Assembly: GCA_910584985.1 (NCBI GenBank)
Contig: CAJUDJ010000008.1
Location: 5,464-69,463, forward strand
Direction of reading: 5' to 3'
Length of the DNA: 64,000 nt
From: an uncultured Eubacterium sp.
Lineage (GTDB): Bacteria > Bacillota > Clostridia > Oscillospirales > Acutalibacteraceae
The notes beneath the pieces are model-generated. The model was not told the origin of the DNA. It saw nothing but the letters and a program-made list of their open reading frames with translations, and did no database searches. Below are positions 52,768-62,195 of the stretch, in pieces; the first letter of the stretch is position 1, and every line of letters begins with the position of its first letter. Position numbers and translations under genes: made by a program.

Positions 52768-54481
52768 AGGTATCCTCCTCTCCGAACTGGGAAGCATAAA
52801 TTTCCTTATACACATCGCAGGAATTCAGCAGTTCACCGTGTGAGCCTGTGCCGCAGATTTTTCCGTCATCAAGAACGATTATCTTATCTGCACACATAAC
52901 GGATGAGGCACGCTGGCTTACAATAAATACTGTTGGTTTATAATTCAGTTCCAGAATGGCTTTTCGCATAGCAGCCTCTGTTGCAAAATCAAGAGCGGAA
53001 GAGCTGTCATCAAGCACAAGAATGTCCGGCTTTCTGACAAGTGCCCTTGCAACGGATAATCTTTGCTTCTGGCCACCGGAAAGATTTGAACCGTTCTGCT
53101 CAATTTCAGCATCCAGGCCGCCTTTTTCATTTATTGTATCAAGCACCTGAGCTGCCGCAAGTGCAGAAAATATATCCTTATCATCTGCATTCTCATTGCC
53201 CCACCTGATATTTTCTCTTACCGTTCCTTTAAAAAGAGCCGCTTTCTGAAGCACAAAGCCGATTTTATTTCTCAGCTCATCATCAGAATAGGATTTAACA
53301 TTCTTTCCGTCAACCAGCACCTCGCCGCCGGTTGCATCATAAAAATGAGGAATCAGGGAAACCAGGCTTGTTTTGCCGCTGCCTGTGCCACCGATAATTC
53401 CGATTACGCTTCCCTTTTCTGCGCTGAAGCTTATATTTTCAAGTGAATTATCCGATGCATCCCTGTATTTCAAATCAACAGCATTGAAGGTAACTGCATC
53501 GGTGGATTTAACCGTGCTATCATCCGTGTATTCCAGTGTGTTTTCAAGCGCAAGAACATTTTCTATTCTGGAAGCACATGCCAGCGCCTTTGTAACAGTA
53601 ATAATCAGATTGGCAAGCTTAATCAGCTCAACCAGAATCTGACTCATATAATTATAAAGCGCTACAACCTCCCCCTGCGTAAGCTTTCCCGAATTCACCT
53701 GCACAGCACCGCTTTGAATCAACAGAATAATTGCAAGATTTATAATAACATAGGTTACGGGATTCATTAAGGCTGAAATCTTTCCTACGCCCTTCTGAAG
53801 CTGTGTTAAAAAACTGTTTTTTTCGGTAAAATCAGCAATTTCGTTTTCTTCCTGTGTGAACGCTCTGATTACTCTGGCACCACTCAGATTTTCCCTTGTT
53901 TTAAGTGTTATTGCATCAAGGCTGTTCTGCACTTTTTTATATCTTGGAATTGTATATGCCATAATTCCAAAAACAACAAGCGATAAAAGCGGAATTGCAC
54001 CTGCAAAAATAAGTGCACTTTTAATATCCACCGTAAATGCCATAATCATTGCGCCGAACACAATGAACGGGCTTCTTAAAAACAGCCTTAAAACTAAATT
54101 TACGCCGTTCTGCACCTGATTCGAATCATTTGTCAGCCTTGTTATCAGGCTGGAGGCACCAAGCTTATCAAGCTCTGAAAAAGAAAGCGACTGAATTTTA
54201 TCAAAAACAGAATGGCGAAGCTCTTTTCCGAAGCCTGTTGCTGCTTTTGCAGAAAAATACTGCGCTGTTATTGAAGCCGTCATACCGACAACAGCCAGTG
54301 CAATCAGAATGCCGCAGCGTGAAAGAATAAAAGGAATATCCCTGCTGATGATTCCCCTGTCAATAATCGAAGCCACTACAAGGGGAACAATAAGTTCAAA
54401 TGCAGCTTCAAGCATTTTAAAAAGCGGGGCAAGAACGCTTTCCTTTTTATAATCCTTCAGATAGACAAGTAATTTTTTCAT
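52757..54481 (-). CDS. ABC exporter half-transporter with degenerate ATPase site
   Basis: This 574-residue protein has the same fused permease-ATPase layout: Walker A IGGTGSGKTSLV near 360, a canonical LSGGQKQRL signature near 463, and Walker B ILVLDDSSSALD near 483-494. Aspartate stands where the catalytic glutamate is expected, typical of the degenerate site in heterodimeric exporters such as BmrCD or LmrCD. Its overlap with the next gene supports a one-to-one heterodimer. It starts the minus-strand unit behind a promoter at 54522-54551. Confidence 0.9.
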   Translation of the reverse strand: MKKLLVYLKDYKKESVLAPLFKMLEAAFELIVPLVVASIIDRGIISRDIPFILSRCGILIALAVVGMTASITAQYFSAKAATGFGKELRHSVFDKIQSLSFSELDKLGASSLITRLTNDSNQVQNGVNLVLRLFLRSPFIVFGAMIMAFTVDIKSALIFAGAIPLLSLVVFGIMAYTIPRYKKVQNSLDAITLKTRENLSGARVIRAFTQEENEIADFTEKNSFLTQLQKGVGKISALMNPVTYVIINLAIILLIQSGAVQVNSGKLTQGEVVALYNYMSQILVELIKLANLIITVTKALACASRIENVLALENTLEYTDDSTVKSTDAVTFNAVDLKYRDASDNSLENISFSAEKGSVIGIIGGTGSGKTSLVSLIPHFYDATGGEVLVDGKNVKSYSDDELRNKIGFVLQKAALFKGTVRENIRWGNENADDKDIFSALAAAQVLDTINEKGGLDAEIEQNGSNLSGGQKQRLSVARALVRKPDILVLDDSSSALDFATEAAMRKAILELNYKPTVFIVSQRASSVMCADKIIVLDDGKICGTGSHGELLNSCDVYKEIYASQFGEEDTYEE

Positions 54482-54521
54482 AATTCACCAAAATCAGTCT
54501 AATTATAATTTATTATTTTAG

Positions 54522-54551
54522 ATTATAATACCCAACAAGGTAAGAAATCAA
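54522..54551 (-). promoter_or_regulatory. Promoter of the ABC exporter pair
   Basis: On the minus strand TTGATT (54546-54551) and TATAAT (54522-54527) are 18 bases apart. Confidence 0.5.
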
Positions 54552-54600
54552 TACCAAGAGAGATAAAATTTATATTATTTATTAAATTTTTATGAATTTG

Positions 54601-54629
54601 TTGAAAACAGAAAATAAGTGATATATAAT
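54601..54629 (+). promoter_or_regulatory. Promoter of the Gfo/Idh/MocA gene
   Basis: TTGAAA (54601-54606) and TATAAT (54624-54629) are 17 bases apart. The leader is about 100 bases and AT-rich, with no recognised regulatory fold. Confidence 0.6.
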
Positions 54630-54738
54630 GTTCAAACAAAAGATAGTAATTGGAGCTGATTATCATAAAAATTAAATATTTAGCAGCAATTATAAAAATG
54701 CTATCAAAAAACTGATTTACAGACTGAGGTTGATTTTT

Positions 54739-56049
54739 ATGAAGAAAAATCCTGTTACAGCAATCATTGTAGGTGCAGGCCACCGTGCATTTGTTTACAG
54801 CGAGCTTGCAAAAACCAATCCGGACAAACTGAAAATTGTTGGCGTAGCCGATCCGAATCCGGTAAGAAGAGAAAAGGCAATGAAGCATTTCGGATTCGGA
54901 AGCGATATGTGTTTTGAATCAGCAGAAGAACTTGCCAAAAAAGGAAAGCTTGCTGATGCTGTGATAAACGGCACTATGGATGAACAGCACATCGAAACGG
55001 CTGTTCCGCTTCTGGAGGCAGGCTATGATATGCTGCTGGAAAAACCGTTTGCCGTTAATGAGGAAGAAATGTGCACGCTTGTGGAATGTGCAAGAAAAAA
55101 CAACAGCAAGGTTATGATATGCCATGTTCTGCGCTATACGCCTTTTTATTACAGTATCAAAGAACGGATTGCAAACGGCGAAATCGGTGATATTATCAAT
55201 ATACAGACAACGGAACATGTAAGCTATCACCACCTTTCAACATCATACATAAGAGGAAAATGGGCAAACTCAAAAAAATGCCACACAAGCATGCTGCTTG
55301 CAAAGTGCTGCCATGATATGGATTTAATGATGTGGCTGATGAGCGAAACAAAGCCTGTGTCCATTTCTTCTTTCGGGGGAAAATACCAGTTTAAGCCCGA
55401 AAATGCACCCGAAAATGCAGGCACTATCTGTATGAAAGACTGCCCGCTTGTTGACAGTTGTGTTTATTCAACAAAAAGACTTTATATAGACCATCCGGAC
55501 AGATGGGCATTTTATGTGTGGGATGCTCTGGAGCATATCAAAAAGCCGACTATTGCAGATAAAATCAATCTTATGAAAAGCGACAGCCCTTATGCACGCT
55601 GCATTTATAAATGCGATAATGATGTTGTGGATCATCAGAGCGTGCTCGTTCATTTTGCATCAGGTGCAACGGGCACGCACAATATGGTGGGCGGCTCTGC
55701 CGAACCAAGAAGAAATATTCATATTATCGGCACAAAGGGTGAAATTTTCGGAAACTTTGAAGAATCCAAATTTACTGTATTGAAAATTAACCCCTCGCCA
55801 AAGGCACACAATGAAGAATGTGATGTTGAGGTAGTGGACCTTAAAGTGAAGGGCGATATGGTGGGGGCTTACGGCGGCCACGGCGGCGGCGATGAACGGC
55901 TTTCTGCCGATTTTGTTTCGTTTATCAGAAATGAAAATCCAAGCCTTGCCTGCACATCCATTTTTGATTCCGTTGCCGGCCATCTTGCGGTTTATCTTGC
56001 CGATAAATCAAGAGAAAACGGCGGAATACCCGAAAAAATAGAGTATTAA
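54739..56049 (+). CDS. Gfo/Idh/MocA family oxidoreductase
   Basis: The 436-residue protein has an N-terminal Rossmann domain (AIIVGAGHRAFVYSEL near 8-23, then VGVADPNPVRRE) and the family motif LEKPFAVNEEE near 99 with the catalytic lysine. The C-terminal substrate domain has a cysteine group (TICMKDCPLVDSC near 226-238, later RCIYKC near 288) found in one gut-bacterial branch of the family, which might bind metal. Such enzymes oxidise or reduce sugars and inositols with NAD(P). Start ATG 54739 follows GAGG by nine bases. It is flanked by glycosidase genes, so a sugar substrate is likely. A terminator follows. Confidence 0.88.
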   Translation: MKKNPVTAIIVGAGHRAFVYSELAKTNPDKLKIVGVADPNPVRREKAMKHFGFGSDMCFESAEELAKKGKLADAVINGTMDEQHIETAVPLLEAGYDMLLEKPFAVNEEEMCTLVECARKNNSKVMICHVLRYTPFYYSIKERIANGEIGDIINIQTTEHVSYHHLSTSYIRGKWANSKKCHTSMLLAKCCHDMDLMMWLMSETKPVSISSFGGKYQFKPENAPENAGTICMKDCPLVDSCVYSTKRLYIDHPDRWAFYVWDALEHIKKPTIADKINLMKSDSPYARCIYKCDNDVVDHQSVLVHFASGATGTHNMVGGSAEPRRNIHIIGTKGEIFGNFEESKFTVLKINPSPKAHNEECDVEVVDLKVKGDMVGAYGGHGGGDERLSADFVSFIRNENPSLACTSIFDSVAGHLAVYLADKSRENGGIPEKIEY

Positions 56050-56058
56050 AGAGTAAAG

Positions 56059-56092
56059 AAAAAATCTCAGCAAAAGCTGAGATTTTTATTTT
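56059..56092. terminator. Terminator between convergent genes
   Basis: AAAAATCTCAGC pairs with GCTGAGATTTTT around AAAA, with T-rich sequence on the plus strand. It lies between the oxidoreductase gene and the convergent TtcA-like gene. Confidence 0.88.
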
Positions 56093-56110
56093 GCCAAAAA
56101 GGCTTAACAT

Positions 56111-56947
56111 TTAATATTCATCAAGAAAGCTATGTTCTTCTTTGTTTTTCTTATAGGAAATAAAAGTATCCAGCTTAACATTATGGATAGAATTAAATAT
56201 ATTTGTTTCAATATCCGGGTTTATTTTCTTTAAATCCCGAATCAGCTGTTTAACTTCCTGTCGTTTTGAGTTTCCGATTCCGTCTGCCGAATTGCTGTAT
56301 TCATTCACAAATCTGCAGGCACACTGAATAAATTCAAGCTGATTGTAATCACGCCATCTGATTATATCCGCTTCATTCACACAATAAAGCGGCCGTATCA
56401 ATTCCATTCCGTGAAAATTCGTGGAATGAAGCTTCGGCAGCATGGCCTGAAGCTGTGCGCCGTACATCATACCCATAAGCGTGGTTTCAATAACATCCGA
56501 AAGATGATGACCGAGCGCAATTTTATTGCATCCGAGTTCTTTAGCCTTCGCATACAGATGTCCTCTTCTCATCCTTGCACAAAGATAACAGGGGCTTCCG
56601 CCGGCAACTTCTGTTACTGCAAAAATATCGGATTCAAAAAACTGAACGGGAATTTCAAGCTTTATGCAGTTATCAATAATTCTGTTTTTATTTTCTTTAT
56701 TGTAGCCCGGATCCATACAGATGAAAACAAGCCCGAATTCAGTTTCGGAAACACGCCGAAGCTGCTGCATACATTTGGCAAGCAGCACGGAATCCTTTCC
56801 GCCGCTTATGCAGACGGCGATTTTATCTCCGTCATTCACAAGCTTATAATTTTTGCAGGCCTCAACAAAAGGATTCCAAACAGACTTTCTATAAGTCTTT
56901 ATAATACTTCTTTCTACGGTTTGATTATACGTTAATTCTCTTGCCAT
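56111..56947 (-). CDS. TtcA-like tRNA 2-thiolation enzyme (PP-loop ATPase)
   Basis: The 278-residue protein has the adenylating PP-loop SGGKDSVLL near 49-57, the cysteine pair CYLCARMRRG near 118-127 and a third cysteine region QCACRF near 212. This arrangement matches TtcA, which binds a 4Fe-4S cluster through three cysteines and makes 2-thiocytidine-32 in tRNA. GHHLSDVIETTLM near 147 is also family-typical. Related tRNA(Ile)-lysidine synthetase lacks the cysteines. It starts 9 bases after a GH43 gene, an unexpected partner. Confidence 0.82.
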   Translation of the reverse strand: MARELTYNQTVERSIIKTYRKSVWNPFVEACKNYKLVNDGDKIAVCISGGKDSVLLAKCMQQLRRVSETEFGLVFICMDPGYNKENKNRIIDNCIKLEIPVQFFESDIFAVTEVAGGSPCYLCARMRRGHLYAKAKELGCNKIALGHHLSDVIETTLMGMMYGAQLQAMLPKLHSTNFHGMELIRPLYCVNEADIIRWRDYNQLEFIQCACRFVNEYSNSADGIGNSKRQEVKQLIRDLKKINPDIETNIFNSIHNVKLDTFISYKKNKEEHSFLDEY

Positions 56948-56956
56948 AAATTCCTC

Positions 56957-57898
56957 TTATATGCGGTTGTGATAACGCTCAGCAGTAATTATACCGTCCT
57001 CAACATGCAGTTTGCATATTCTTGCGTTTCGTCTGTCTGTATTTTTACGGTTATCGTCCAAATCCCGTGCATGGTAAACAGCATAATATTCACCTTTGTA
57101 TCTGATAATGCTGTGATGCCCCGTTCCCTCTTCAAATTCATTTTTTGCAAGAACGGGAAAATATGTTTTATCATCAGGATATTTTTCAAAACTGATTTTT
57201 GTTAAATCTGTTTCATTTGTTTTTGCTCTGGCATAACCGATATAATAGGTTGGTTTTTCATAGCAGTTTCCGCTGAACATAACATACTGCCAATCACCCT
57301 CTCTGAAATAAAATGCACCTTCAATCGTATGCCAGTGCTGACCTTTTTTATAACGGTCAAGCCGATATATATCTTCATCAAGTGTAGGCACAACAACTGT
57401 GTGCGGATTTCCCTCCGGTGTATAAGGATCAAGCAATCTGTCAACAACTATATATGTGCCTATTCTTTCGCCCTCAAAGGTATTTGTGGAATAAAAAATA
57501 AACAGACCGTTTTCATTCTTAACAACATGAGAATCAATGGAAAACGGGTGCAAAAGCTGTTTTTCGTTTGTAAACGGCCCAAGCGGACTGTCAGAAGAAG
57601 ATACAAACATAGTCTGCCTGTGCCCACCCCTATCCGGCGTATCGCCGTAAAACTCAAAGGAGCAGTACATATAGTAAACCGAATCAATTTCTATAACACT
57701 CGGAGCCCAGAAATCCTCGTGTTTATTTTTCGTAAATACTATTCCGTGATAATGCCATTCGCCAAACAAATCATCAGCATAGTAGGCATGGATGCCATCA
57801 CTTCCTGTAGTATAAATATAGAATTTTCCGTTTGCTTCAAAAATAAAAGGATCTGCCTGCCCTCTGTTTTCCCTGTTTGCATTTTCCAAAAGCTTCAT
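56957..57898 (-). CDS. Glycoside hydrolase family 43 protein
   Basis: The 313-residue protein is a five-bladed beta-propeller GH43 enzyme. The general base Asp is in GQADPFIFEANGKFYIY near 13-29, the pKa-modulating Asp in FSIDSHVV near 144-151 and the acid Glu in HTIEGAFYFREGDW near 192-205. It has no signal peptide, so it probably acts in the cytoplasm on imported oligosaccharides. Family members are arabinofuranosidases, xylosidases or galactosidases; which one is undecided. It leads a two-gene unit with the TtcA-like gene. Confidence 0.88.
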   Translation of the reverse strand: MKLLENANRENRGQADPFIFEANGKFYIYTTGSDGIHAYYADDLFGEWHYHGIVFTKNKHEDFWAPSVIEIDSVYYMYCSFEFYGDTPDRGGHRQTMFVSSSDSPLGPFTNEKQLLHPFSIDSHVVKNENGLFIFYSTNTFEGERIGTYIVVDRLLDPYTPEGNPHTVVVPTLDEDIYRLDRYKKGQHWHTIEGAFYFREGDWQYVMFSGNCYEKPTYYIGYARAKTNETDLTKISFEKYPDDKTYFPVLAKNEFEEGTGHHSIIRYKGEYYAVYHARDLDDNRKNTDRRNARICKLHVEDGIITAERYHNRI

Positions 57899-57979
57899 AA
57901 TTGATTATCCTGATATTATTTTCTTTGATTTAAAGCCGAATTAAAGAACTGAAACTTTTTCTTTAATTGGTTTTAAACA

Positions 57980-58008
57980 AGAATAACACATAAAGAAATA
58001 TTTTTCAA
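57980..58008 (-). promoter_or_regulatory. Promoter of the GH43-ttcA-like unit
   Basis: On the minus strand TTGAAA (58003-58008) and TATTCT (57980-57985) are 17 bases apart. The leader to the start at 57898 is about 75 bases. Confidence 0.5.
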
Positions 58009-58084
58009 TATAATTTAATCAGCTTGGCAATCCAAACCGCTGAAATTAATCTTTTTAGCGAAAAAAAGCAAAAAGCGCACTGTA

Positions 58085-58113
58085 TTGACAATATTTTCAA
58101 TTAAATATATAAT
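58085..58113 (+). promoter_or_regulatory. Perfect consensus promoter of the GT8 gene
   Basis: TTGACA (58085-58090) and TATAAT (58108-58113) are 17 bases apart. The operator-like repeat seen at 5829 and 9105 is absent here. Confidence 0.75.
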
Positions 58114-58148
58114 ATAAACTTAAGATAAACTTTAAGGAGGCAGATGCA

Positions 58149-59369
58149 TTGGATATTCAGAACAATGAAAATATTTCAGCATGTAACAGAATACATCTGG
58201 CTTTTGTTACAGATGAAATATATTCGATGCCGACAGCAGTTGCAATTACTTCTTTAAAAGAAAACTGCAATCCTGAAAGCAATTACACAATACACATCAT
58301 TGCAAATGAAATATCTGAATTCAGCCGCAGTAAATTTAAGGAATGTGAATGCAGCAATATTAAAATTGATATTCTGGATAAAAAGCTGGACAAAAGATTT
58401 TACAATATATATAAAAAAGATAATGATCTGCATGTAAGCGAAAGTGCGCTGTTAAAGATGCAGCTTTCGGATTTTCTTGATGATATTGATAAGGTGCTTT
58501 ATATTGACGGCGATGTTATTATTCAGAAAGATTTGAAGGAATTATATGAAACAGACCTTGGCAACTATTATGCCGCTGTTGTTAAGGACCTTATTTCGGT
58601 AAGAAATATTAATCATTTAAGAAAAATAGGCATCAAAAGCAAATACTATTTCAATTCCGGTGTAATGCTGCTGAATTTAAAAAAGTTCCGTGAGGACGAT
58701 TTAAGCGCAAAATTAATTGATTACCGCCTGAACGGAAAAAATCATTTTGTGGATCAGGATGCATTTAATGCTGTTTTCAACGAAAATGTAATTTATATCT
58801 CTTTAAAGTACAACTACCTGAATAAATTTCACGACTGGCTTGATGCGGACGGTTTGTCTGCCTTTTACCGTGAACCGATTCCGAAAAGCAAGAAAAAAGC
58901 ACTTAAAAATGCGGTTATCGTACATCTTGGCACACATGAAAAGCCATGGCGATATAATATGGGCAGTTTAACCAAGTTTTATATTAAGTATTATGAAAAA
59001 TCCCCATATCAGGAATTTCAGCTTATTCTTGATGAATTTGTTGATCCGGCCATTTATCTTGATAATATTATAAAAATTTCCAAATATGAAAGCATGAAGC
59101 TTCGTGATATATTGGAAAAACTTCAGTGGCACAGAAAAAAATATAAAAGCTTAACAAAAGAGATAAGCCTTTTAAAGGAAAAAATAAATGTGGATTCCAA
59201 AGCGCTTTATGAGGATTATATCAGACTTGAGCTTGAATTTGATAAAGTAAACTCAGAGCTGATTTCAAAAAACAAACAGCTTAATTCAATCAAAAAATCC
59301 TATGCCTATAAAATCGGAAAGGCAATCATGTGGCTTCCCAAGAAAATTAAAAAATTCATATTTGGTTAA
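58149..59369 (+). CDS. Single-domain GT8 family glycosyltransferase
   Basis: The 406-residue protein has one GT8 domain (about 15-290) with LYIDGDVIIQKD near 118 (DxD), YFNSGVMLLNLKKF near 170 and HLGTHEKPW near 262. A predicted coiled coil follows at about 315-380, then a basic tail S-Y-A-Y-K-I with PKKIKKF that resembles the tails of the two GT8-GT8 proteins at the window start. The start is TTG 58149, decided by AAGGAGG at 58134-58140, 8 bases upstream; the nearby ATG 58144 is out of frame. It stands alone between a consensus promoter and a strong terminator. Confidence 0.87.
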   Translation: MDIQNNENISACNRIHLAFVTDEIYSMPTAVAITSLKENCNPESNYTIHIIANEISEFSRSKFKECECSNIKIDILDKKLDKRFYNIYKKDNDLHVSESALLKMQLSDFLDDIDKVLYIDGDVIIQKDLKELYETDLGNYYAAVVKDLISVRNINHLRKIGIKSKYYFNSGVMLLNLKKFREDDLSAKLIDYRLNGKNHFVDQDAFNAVFNENVIYISLKYNYLNKFHDWLDADGLSAFYREPIPKSKKKALKNAVIVHLGTHEKPWRYNMGSLTKFYIKYYEKSPYQEFQLILDEFVDPAIYLDNIIKISKYESMKLRDILEKLQWHRKKYKSLTKEISLLKEKINVDSKALYEDYIRLELEFDKVNSELISKNKQLNSIKKSYAYKIGKAIMWLPKKIKKFIFG

Positions 59370-59371
59370 TT

Positions 59372-59408
59372 AAAAAAAACAGCCGTTATAATAACGGCTG
59401 TTTTTTTT
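59372..59408. terminator. Strong bidirectional terminator
   Basis: AAAAAACAGCCGTTAT pairs with ATAACGGCTGTTTTTT. It lies between the GT8 gene and the convergent GH95 gene. Confidence 0.9.
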
Positions 59409-59421
59409 ATAAGCATTTCGG

Positions 59422-62094
59422 TTAAAAACTGAATTCGGCTTTTATGCTTTCCCCTGCTTTGATTTCATAAGTTTTTTCTTCATCGGAAAGACCGCAGGAA
59501 ACTGTAATTTTCTGATCAATATCTGAATATATAACGGCATAAGCCGTTCCTGTTTCCGTATCCCAGACAAGTTCTGAAATCTCTGCTCTCGTTTTTGCTC
59601 GCAGCCCTGTAACCGTGCCGCTGCTAAAGCCGCTTTCGGGAAGTGCCGGAAGAATTTCAATTACACCGCTGTCAGAATAAAGCAGACTCTCATTTATGAT
59701 TCCAAGATAGCCAATTGCAAAATCCGTGCAGTAACAGCTTCCCCTGTCATAATCGTGATTTGTCATAAGTGAATTATAATGTATTCTGTGATTCATCAGC
59801 TTATTCAATGCATCTGTAAGGCTGTTTCTGTCTTTAAGTCTTGCTGCAATTAGAGAACGGTGAACAAGCGCATGGCTGGCTTCATTCTCACTTTCACGGT
59901 TTTCAATCGCCTGTATACACGCTTTTCTGAGTGCTTCGTCATTCTGTGTTTCATCCAGCGGCCATACCCCATAAAGATGGCTTAAATGCCTGTGCTCATT
60001 ATTCTCCTCAAACTGATTGCACGCCCATTCCTTTAACGCGCCTGTTTCGTCATAAAGATACGGCGGAAGTTTATCCATAATATACTGCCATTGCGAGGTA
60101 TCGATGTCAGCATCAAGGTCATCAATAACCTGAAGCAGCATCTGCATATTATGTCTGCATGCGGCAATATCAATAGCCGTATTCGCGGCGGACGGGCTCG
60201 GATAATTTTCAGGATTATTTTCAGGCGAATAGCTTGGAAGGATACAGTAATATTCGTTGTCTGCCAAAGCAGTTTTTCCGCTTTCGTAGTGAATATTTCC
60301 GTCTGCATCCGTATAATAATCGGGCGTGAGCATCTGCTGCCAGTAATTTGCCGATTTAATCAGAAGCGGAAGCAGAATTTCCCTTTCAAGATCAAGATAC
60401 CCTTTTTCTTTTATTGCAGAAATATCATCATCCGTTAAATCCTCTTCTGTTAAGGAAAGCACGGATTTCAGACGGTTCAGATCAAATTCATCACTTAACG
60501 GAATCTGAAGATTGCCATAGCACTGAAGAGTTTCAAAAAGCGGCTGCAGCATCCAGCTTGTGCCGGCATTCCAATATCTGAACGGATAAGGATAGCAGGT
60601 TTCTGTAATAACAGCCTTATCTCCGTCTGTATTAACAGGAGCCTGAATTGCATTTGTATATCCATGCGTTGCAAGCGCATTTTCTTCCCAGTCAGGCAGC
60701 TGCCGAAGAATAAAATAGGTATAGCCCACCGGCGAAGAAGGCATATTTCCCGTGTTCATGGAAGAAGTTTGCAGATTCACATTTGCATCCATTGTATATT
60801 TGCTTCCCCAGCCTGTGTTCCATTCACCTGTCCACATACCGTAAAGTCTGCTGGTTGAATAGCCGGAGCAGCAAAGATATGCATATCTGCCTGAATAATA
60901 TGTGCGCTGGGCAAGCTCAGAGAGAATCTGTGAATTTCCTCTTTGCTTTTTCAGCAGATAATCATTTGCTTTGCCTGAATCTCCGTTTTCAAGCTGTATG
61001 GTTACAGAATTGAACTGCGGCTGATAAACAGCAAGATGTGCATTCAAAGCAGCATCATAATCAAAACCTGCTTCAGTAGAATACTTCAAAGCAATGCTTT
61101 CAGCCTTATTTTTTAAATCAGCTGTAAGCTGCCAGTCATTTTGCTTTTCAAATTCCTGAATGCTGCCCATATCATATGTTCGGTCTGAAACGGTTATAAG
61201 ATAAACGGCATCTGCATCCGTAATTTTAATCTGAGGATTTTCTTCCCCTGCATACTGTTCATCCTCAGTGGGATTACCGATAATCTTTTCCTTGCTTCCG
61301 TTCTCGCAGATTATATATGTAAGTGTAGCAAAGCCGCCGTTTTTAAGTTCGCTGTTCTCATAATCCGGATAATGTGCCGCCATTGCAATTGTACTTAAAT
61401 CATCGGAAACAATTTTTTTATATTTTATATCCTTTTCGTTTCCGTCCCCGTAATTTGCAAAAGAGGATATATCATCAAAGGAAAGCATAACATTAACCTT
61501 GCTGTTTTGAGAGGACTTCCCTATTTTTATTACGGAAACATCATCTGCCTTGGAGGTAAACGATTTCCTTTCCCAATTTCCGAATTTATCGGTAAAACGA
61601 ACCCCGGTTTCTGCCGTTTCATAGTCCGTGTACCTGATGTAATCCTTAACCCTGTTTTTTTCGCTGCTGATTCTTAATGAACCGCCCGGATGATAGTAAT
61701 AAACATCATCATAGCTTGCATCGTCAATGATGTTTTCCCCTTTAACAATATTCTGCTTAACGGTTTCAAGCTCGTCGGAAGTGTCCGGGCAATAGCGAAC
61801 ATTTTTATTCGGCATAATAAAATGCATATTCTGAAAAATAAATGTATCGCTGTAAGGCGCACCGCTTGTAATGTAGCCCTGAAGTCCGTTTCCGGAAACC
61901 ATTCCCTGCCGCCAGGCAGAAGTGCTGTTTGTTTTGGACGGAGAAAGTTCCTTATAGGTTGTGCTGTAAGAAATTTTGCTGCTGTTTTTGAAAACACCGT
62001 TAATATCTGCTTCCTTAGCGGCACAGGATGCCAAAGAAAACACGATTCCTGCGCATAAAACAGAGCAAGACAGTTTTTTAATTATTTTTTTCAT
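59422..62094 (-). CDS. GH95-type alpha-L-fucosidase-like lipoprotein
   Basis: The 890-residue protein begins with a lipoprotein signal (KKLSCSVLCAGIVFSLASC), so it is exported and attached to the outer face of the membrane. The family 95 pattern follows: an N-terminal beta domain, an (alpha/alpha)6 barrel with the NEHRHLSHLYGVWP segment near 715-728, and a C-terminal beta domain. Characterised GH95 enzymes are 1,2-alpha-L-fucosidases or alpha-L-galactosidases acting on glycans such as mucin. Start 62094 follows AGGTGAATTTT and gives the natural signal peptide. It is divergent from an AraC-type regulator. Confidence 0.85.
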   Translation of the reverse strand: MKKIIKKLSCSVLCAGIVFSLASCAAKEADINGVFKNSSKISYSTTYKELSPSKTNSTSAWRQGMVSGNGLQGYITSGAPYSDTFIFQNMHFIMPNKNVRYCPDTSDELETVKQNIVKGENIIDDASYDDVYYYHPGGSLRISSEKNRVKDYIRYTDYETAETGVRFTDKFGNWERKSFTSKADDVSVIKIGKSSQNSKVNVMLSFDDISSFANYGDGNEKDIKYKKIVSDDLSTIAMAAHYPDYENSELKNGGFATLTYIICENGSKEKIIGNPTEDEQYAGEENPQIKITDADAVYLITVSDRTYDMGSIQEFEKQNDWQLTADLKNKAESIALKYSTEAGFDYDAALNAHLAVYQPQFNSVTIQLENGDSGKANDYLLKKQRGNSQILSELAQRTYYSGRYAYLCCSGYSTSRLYGMWTGEWNTGWGSKYTMDANVNLQTSSMNTGNMPSSPVGYTYFILRQLPDWEENALATHGYTNAIQAPVNTDGDKAVITETCYPYPFRYWNAGTSWMLQPLFETLQCYGNLQIPLSDEFDLNRLKSVLSLTEEDLTDDDISAIKEKGYLDLEREILLPLLIKSANYWQQMLTPDYYTDADGNIHYESGKTALADNEYYCILPSYSPENNPENYPSPSAANTAIDIAACRHNMQMLLQVIDDLDADIDTSQWQYIMDKLPPYLYDETGALKEWACNQFEENNEHRHLSHLYGVWPLDETQNDEALRKACIQAIENRESENEASHALVHRSLIAARLKDRNSLTDALNKLMNHRIHYNSLMTNHDYDRGSCYCTDFAIGYLGIINESLLYSDSGVIEILPALPESGFSSGTVTGLRAKTRAEISELVWDTETGTAYAVIYSDIDQKITVSCGLSDEEKTYEIKAGESIKAEFSF

Positions 62095-62139
62095 AAAATT
62101 CACCTGATTTAATATTATCATAAATTGTATAAAAAAACA

Positions 62140-62179
62140 CGACATAGTTCTTGACATTGTGTCGCCTTTTTAATAATCT
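62140..62179 (+). promoter_or_regulatory. Promoter of the AraC-type gene with a flanking inverted repeat
   Basis: TTGACA (62151-62156) and TAATCT (62174-62179) are 17 bases apart. CGACA (62140-62144) and TGTCG (62160-62164) form an inverted repeat around the -35 box, a possible regulator site between the divergent genes. Confidence 0.45.
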
Positions 62180-62195
62180 ATAAATGGTGATTTGA

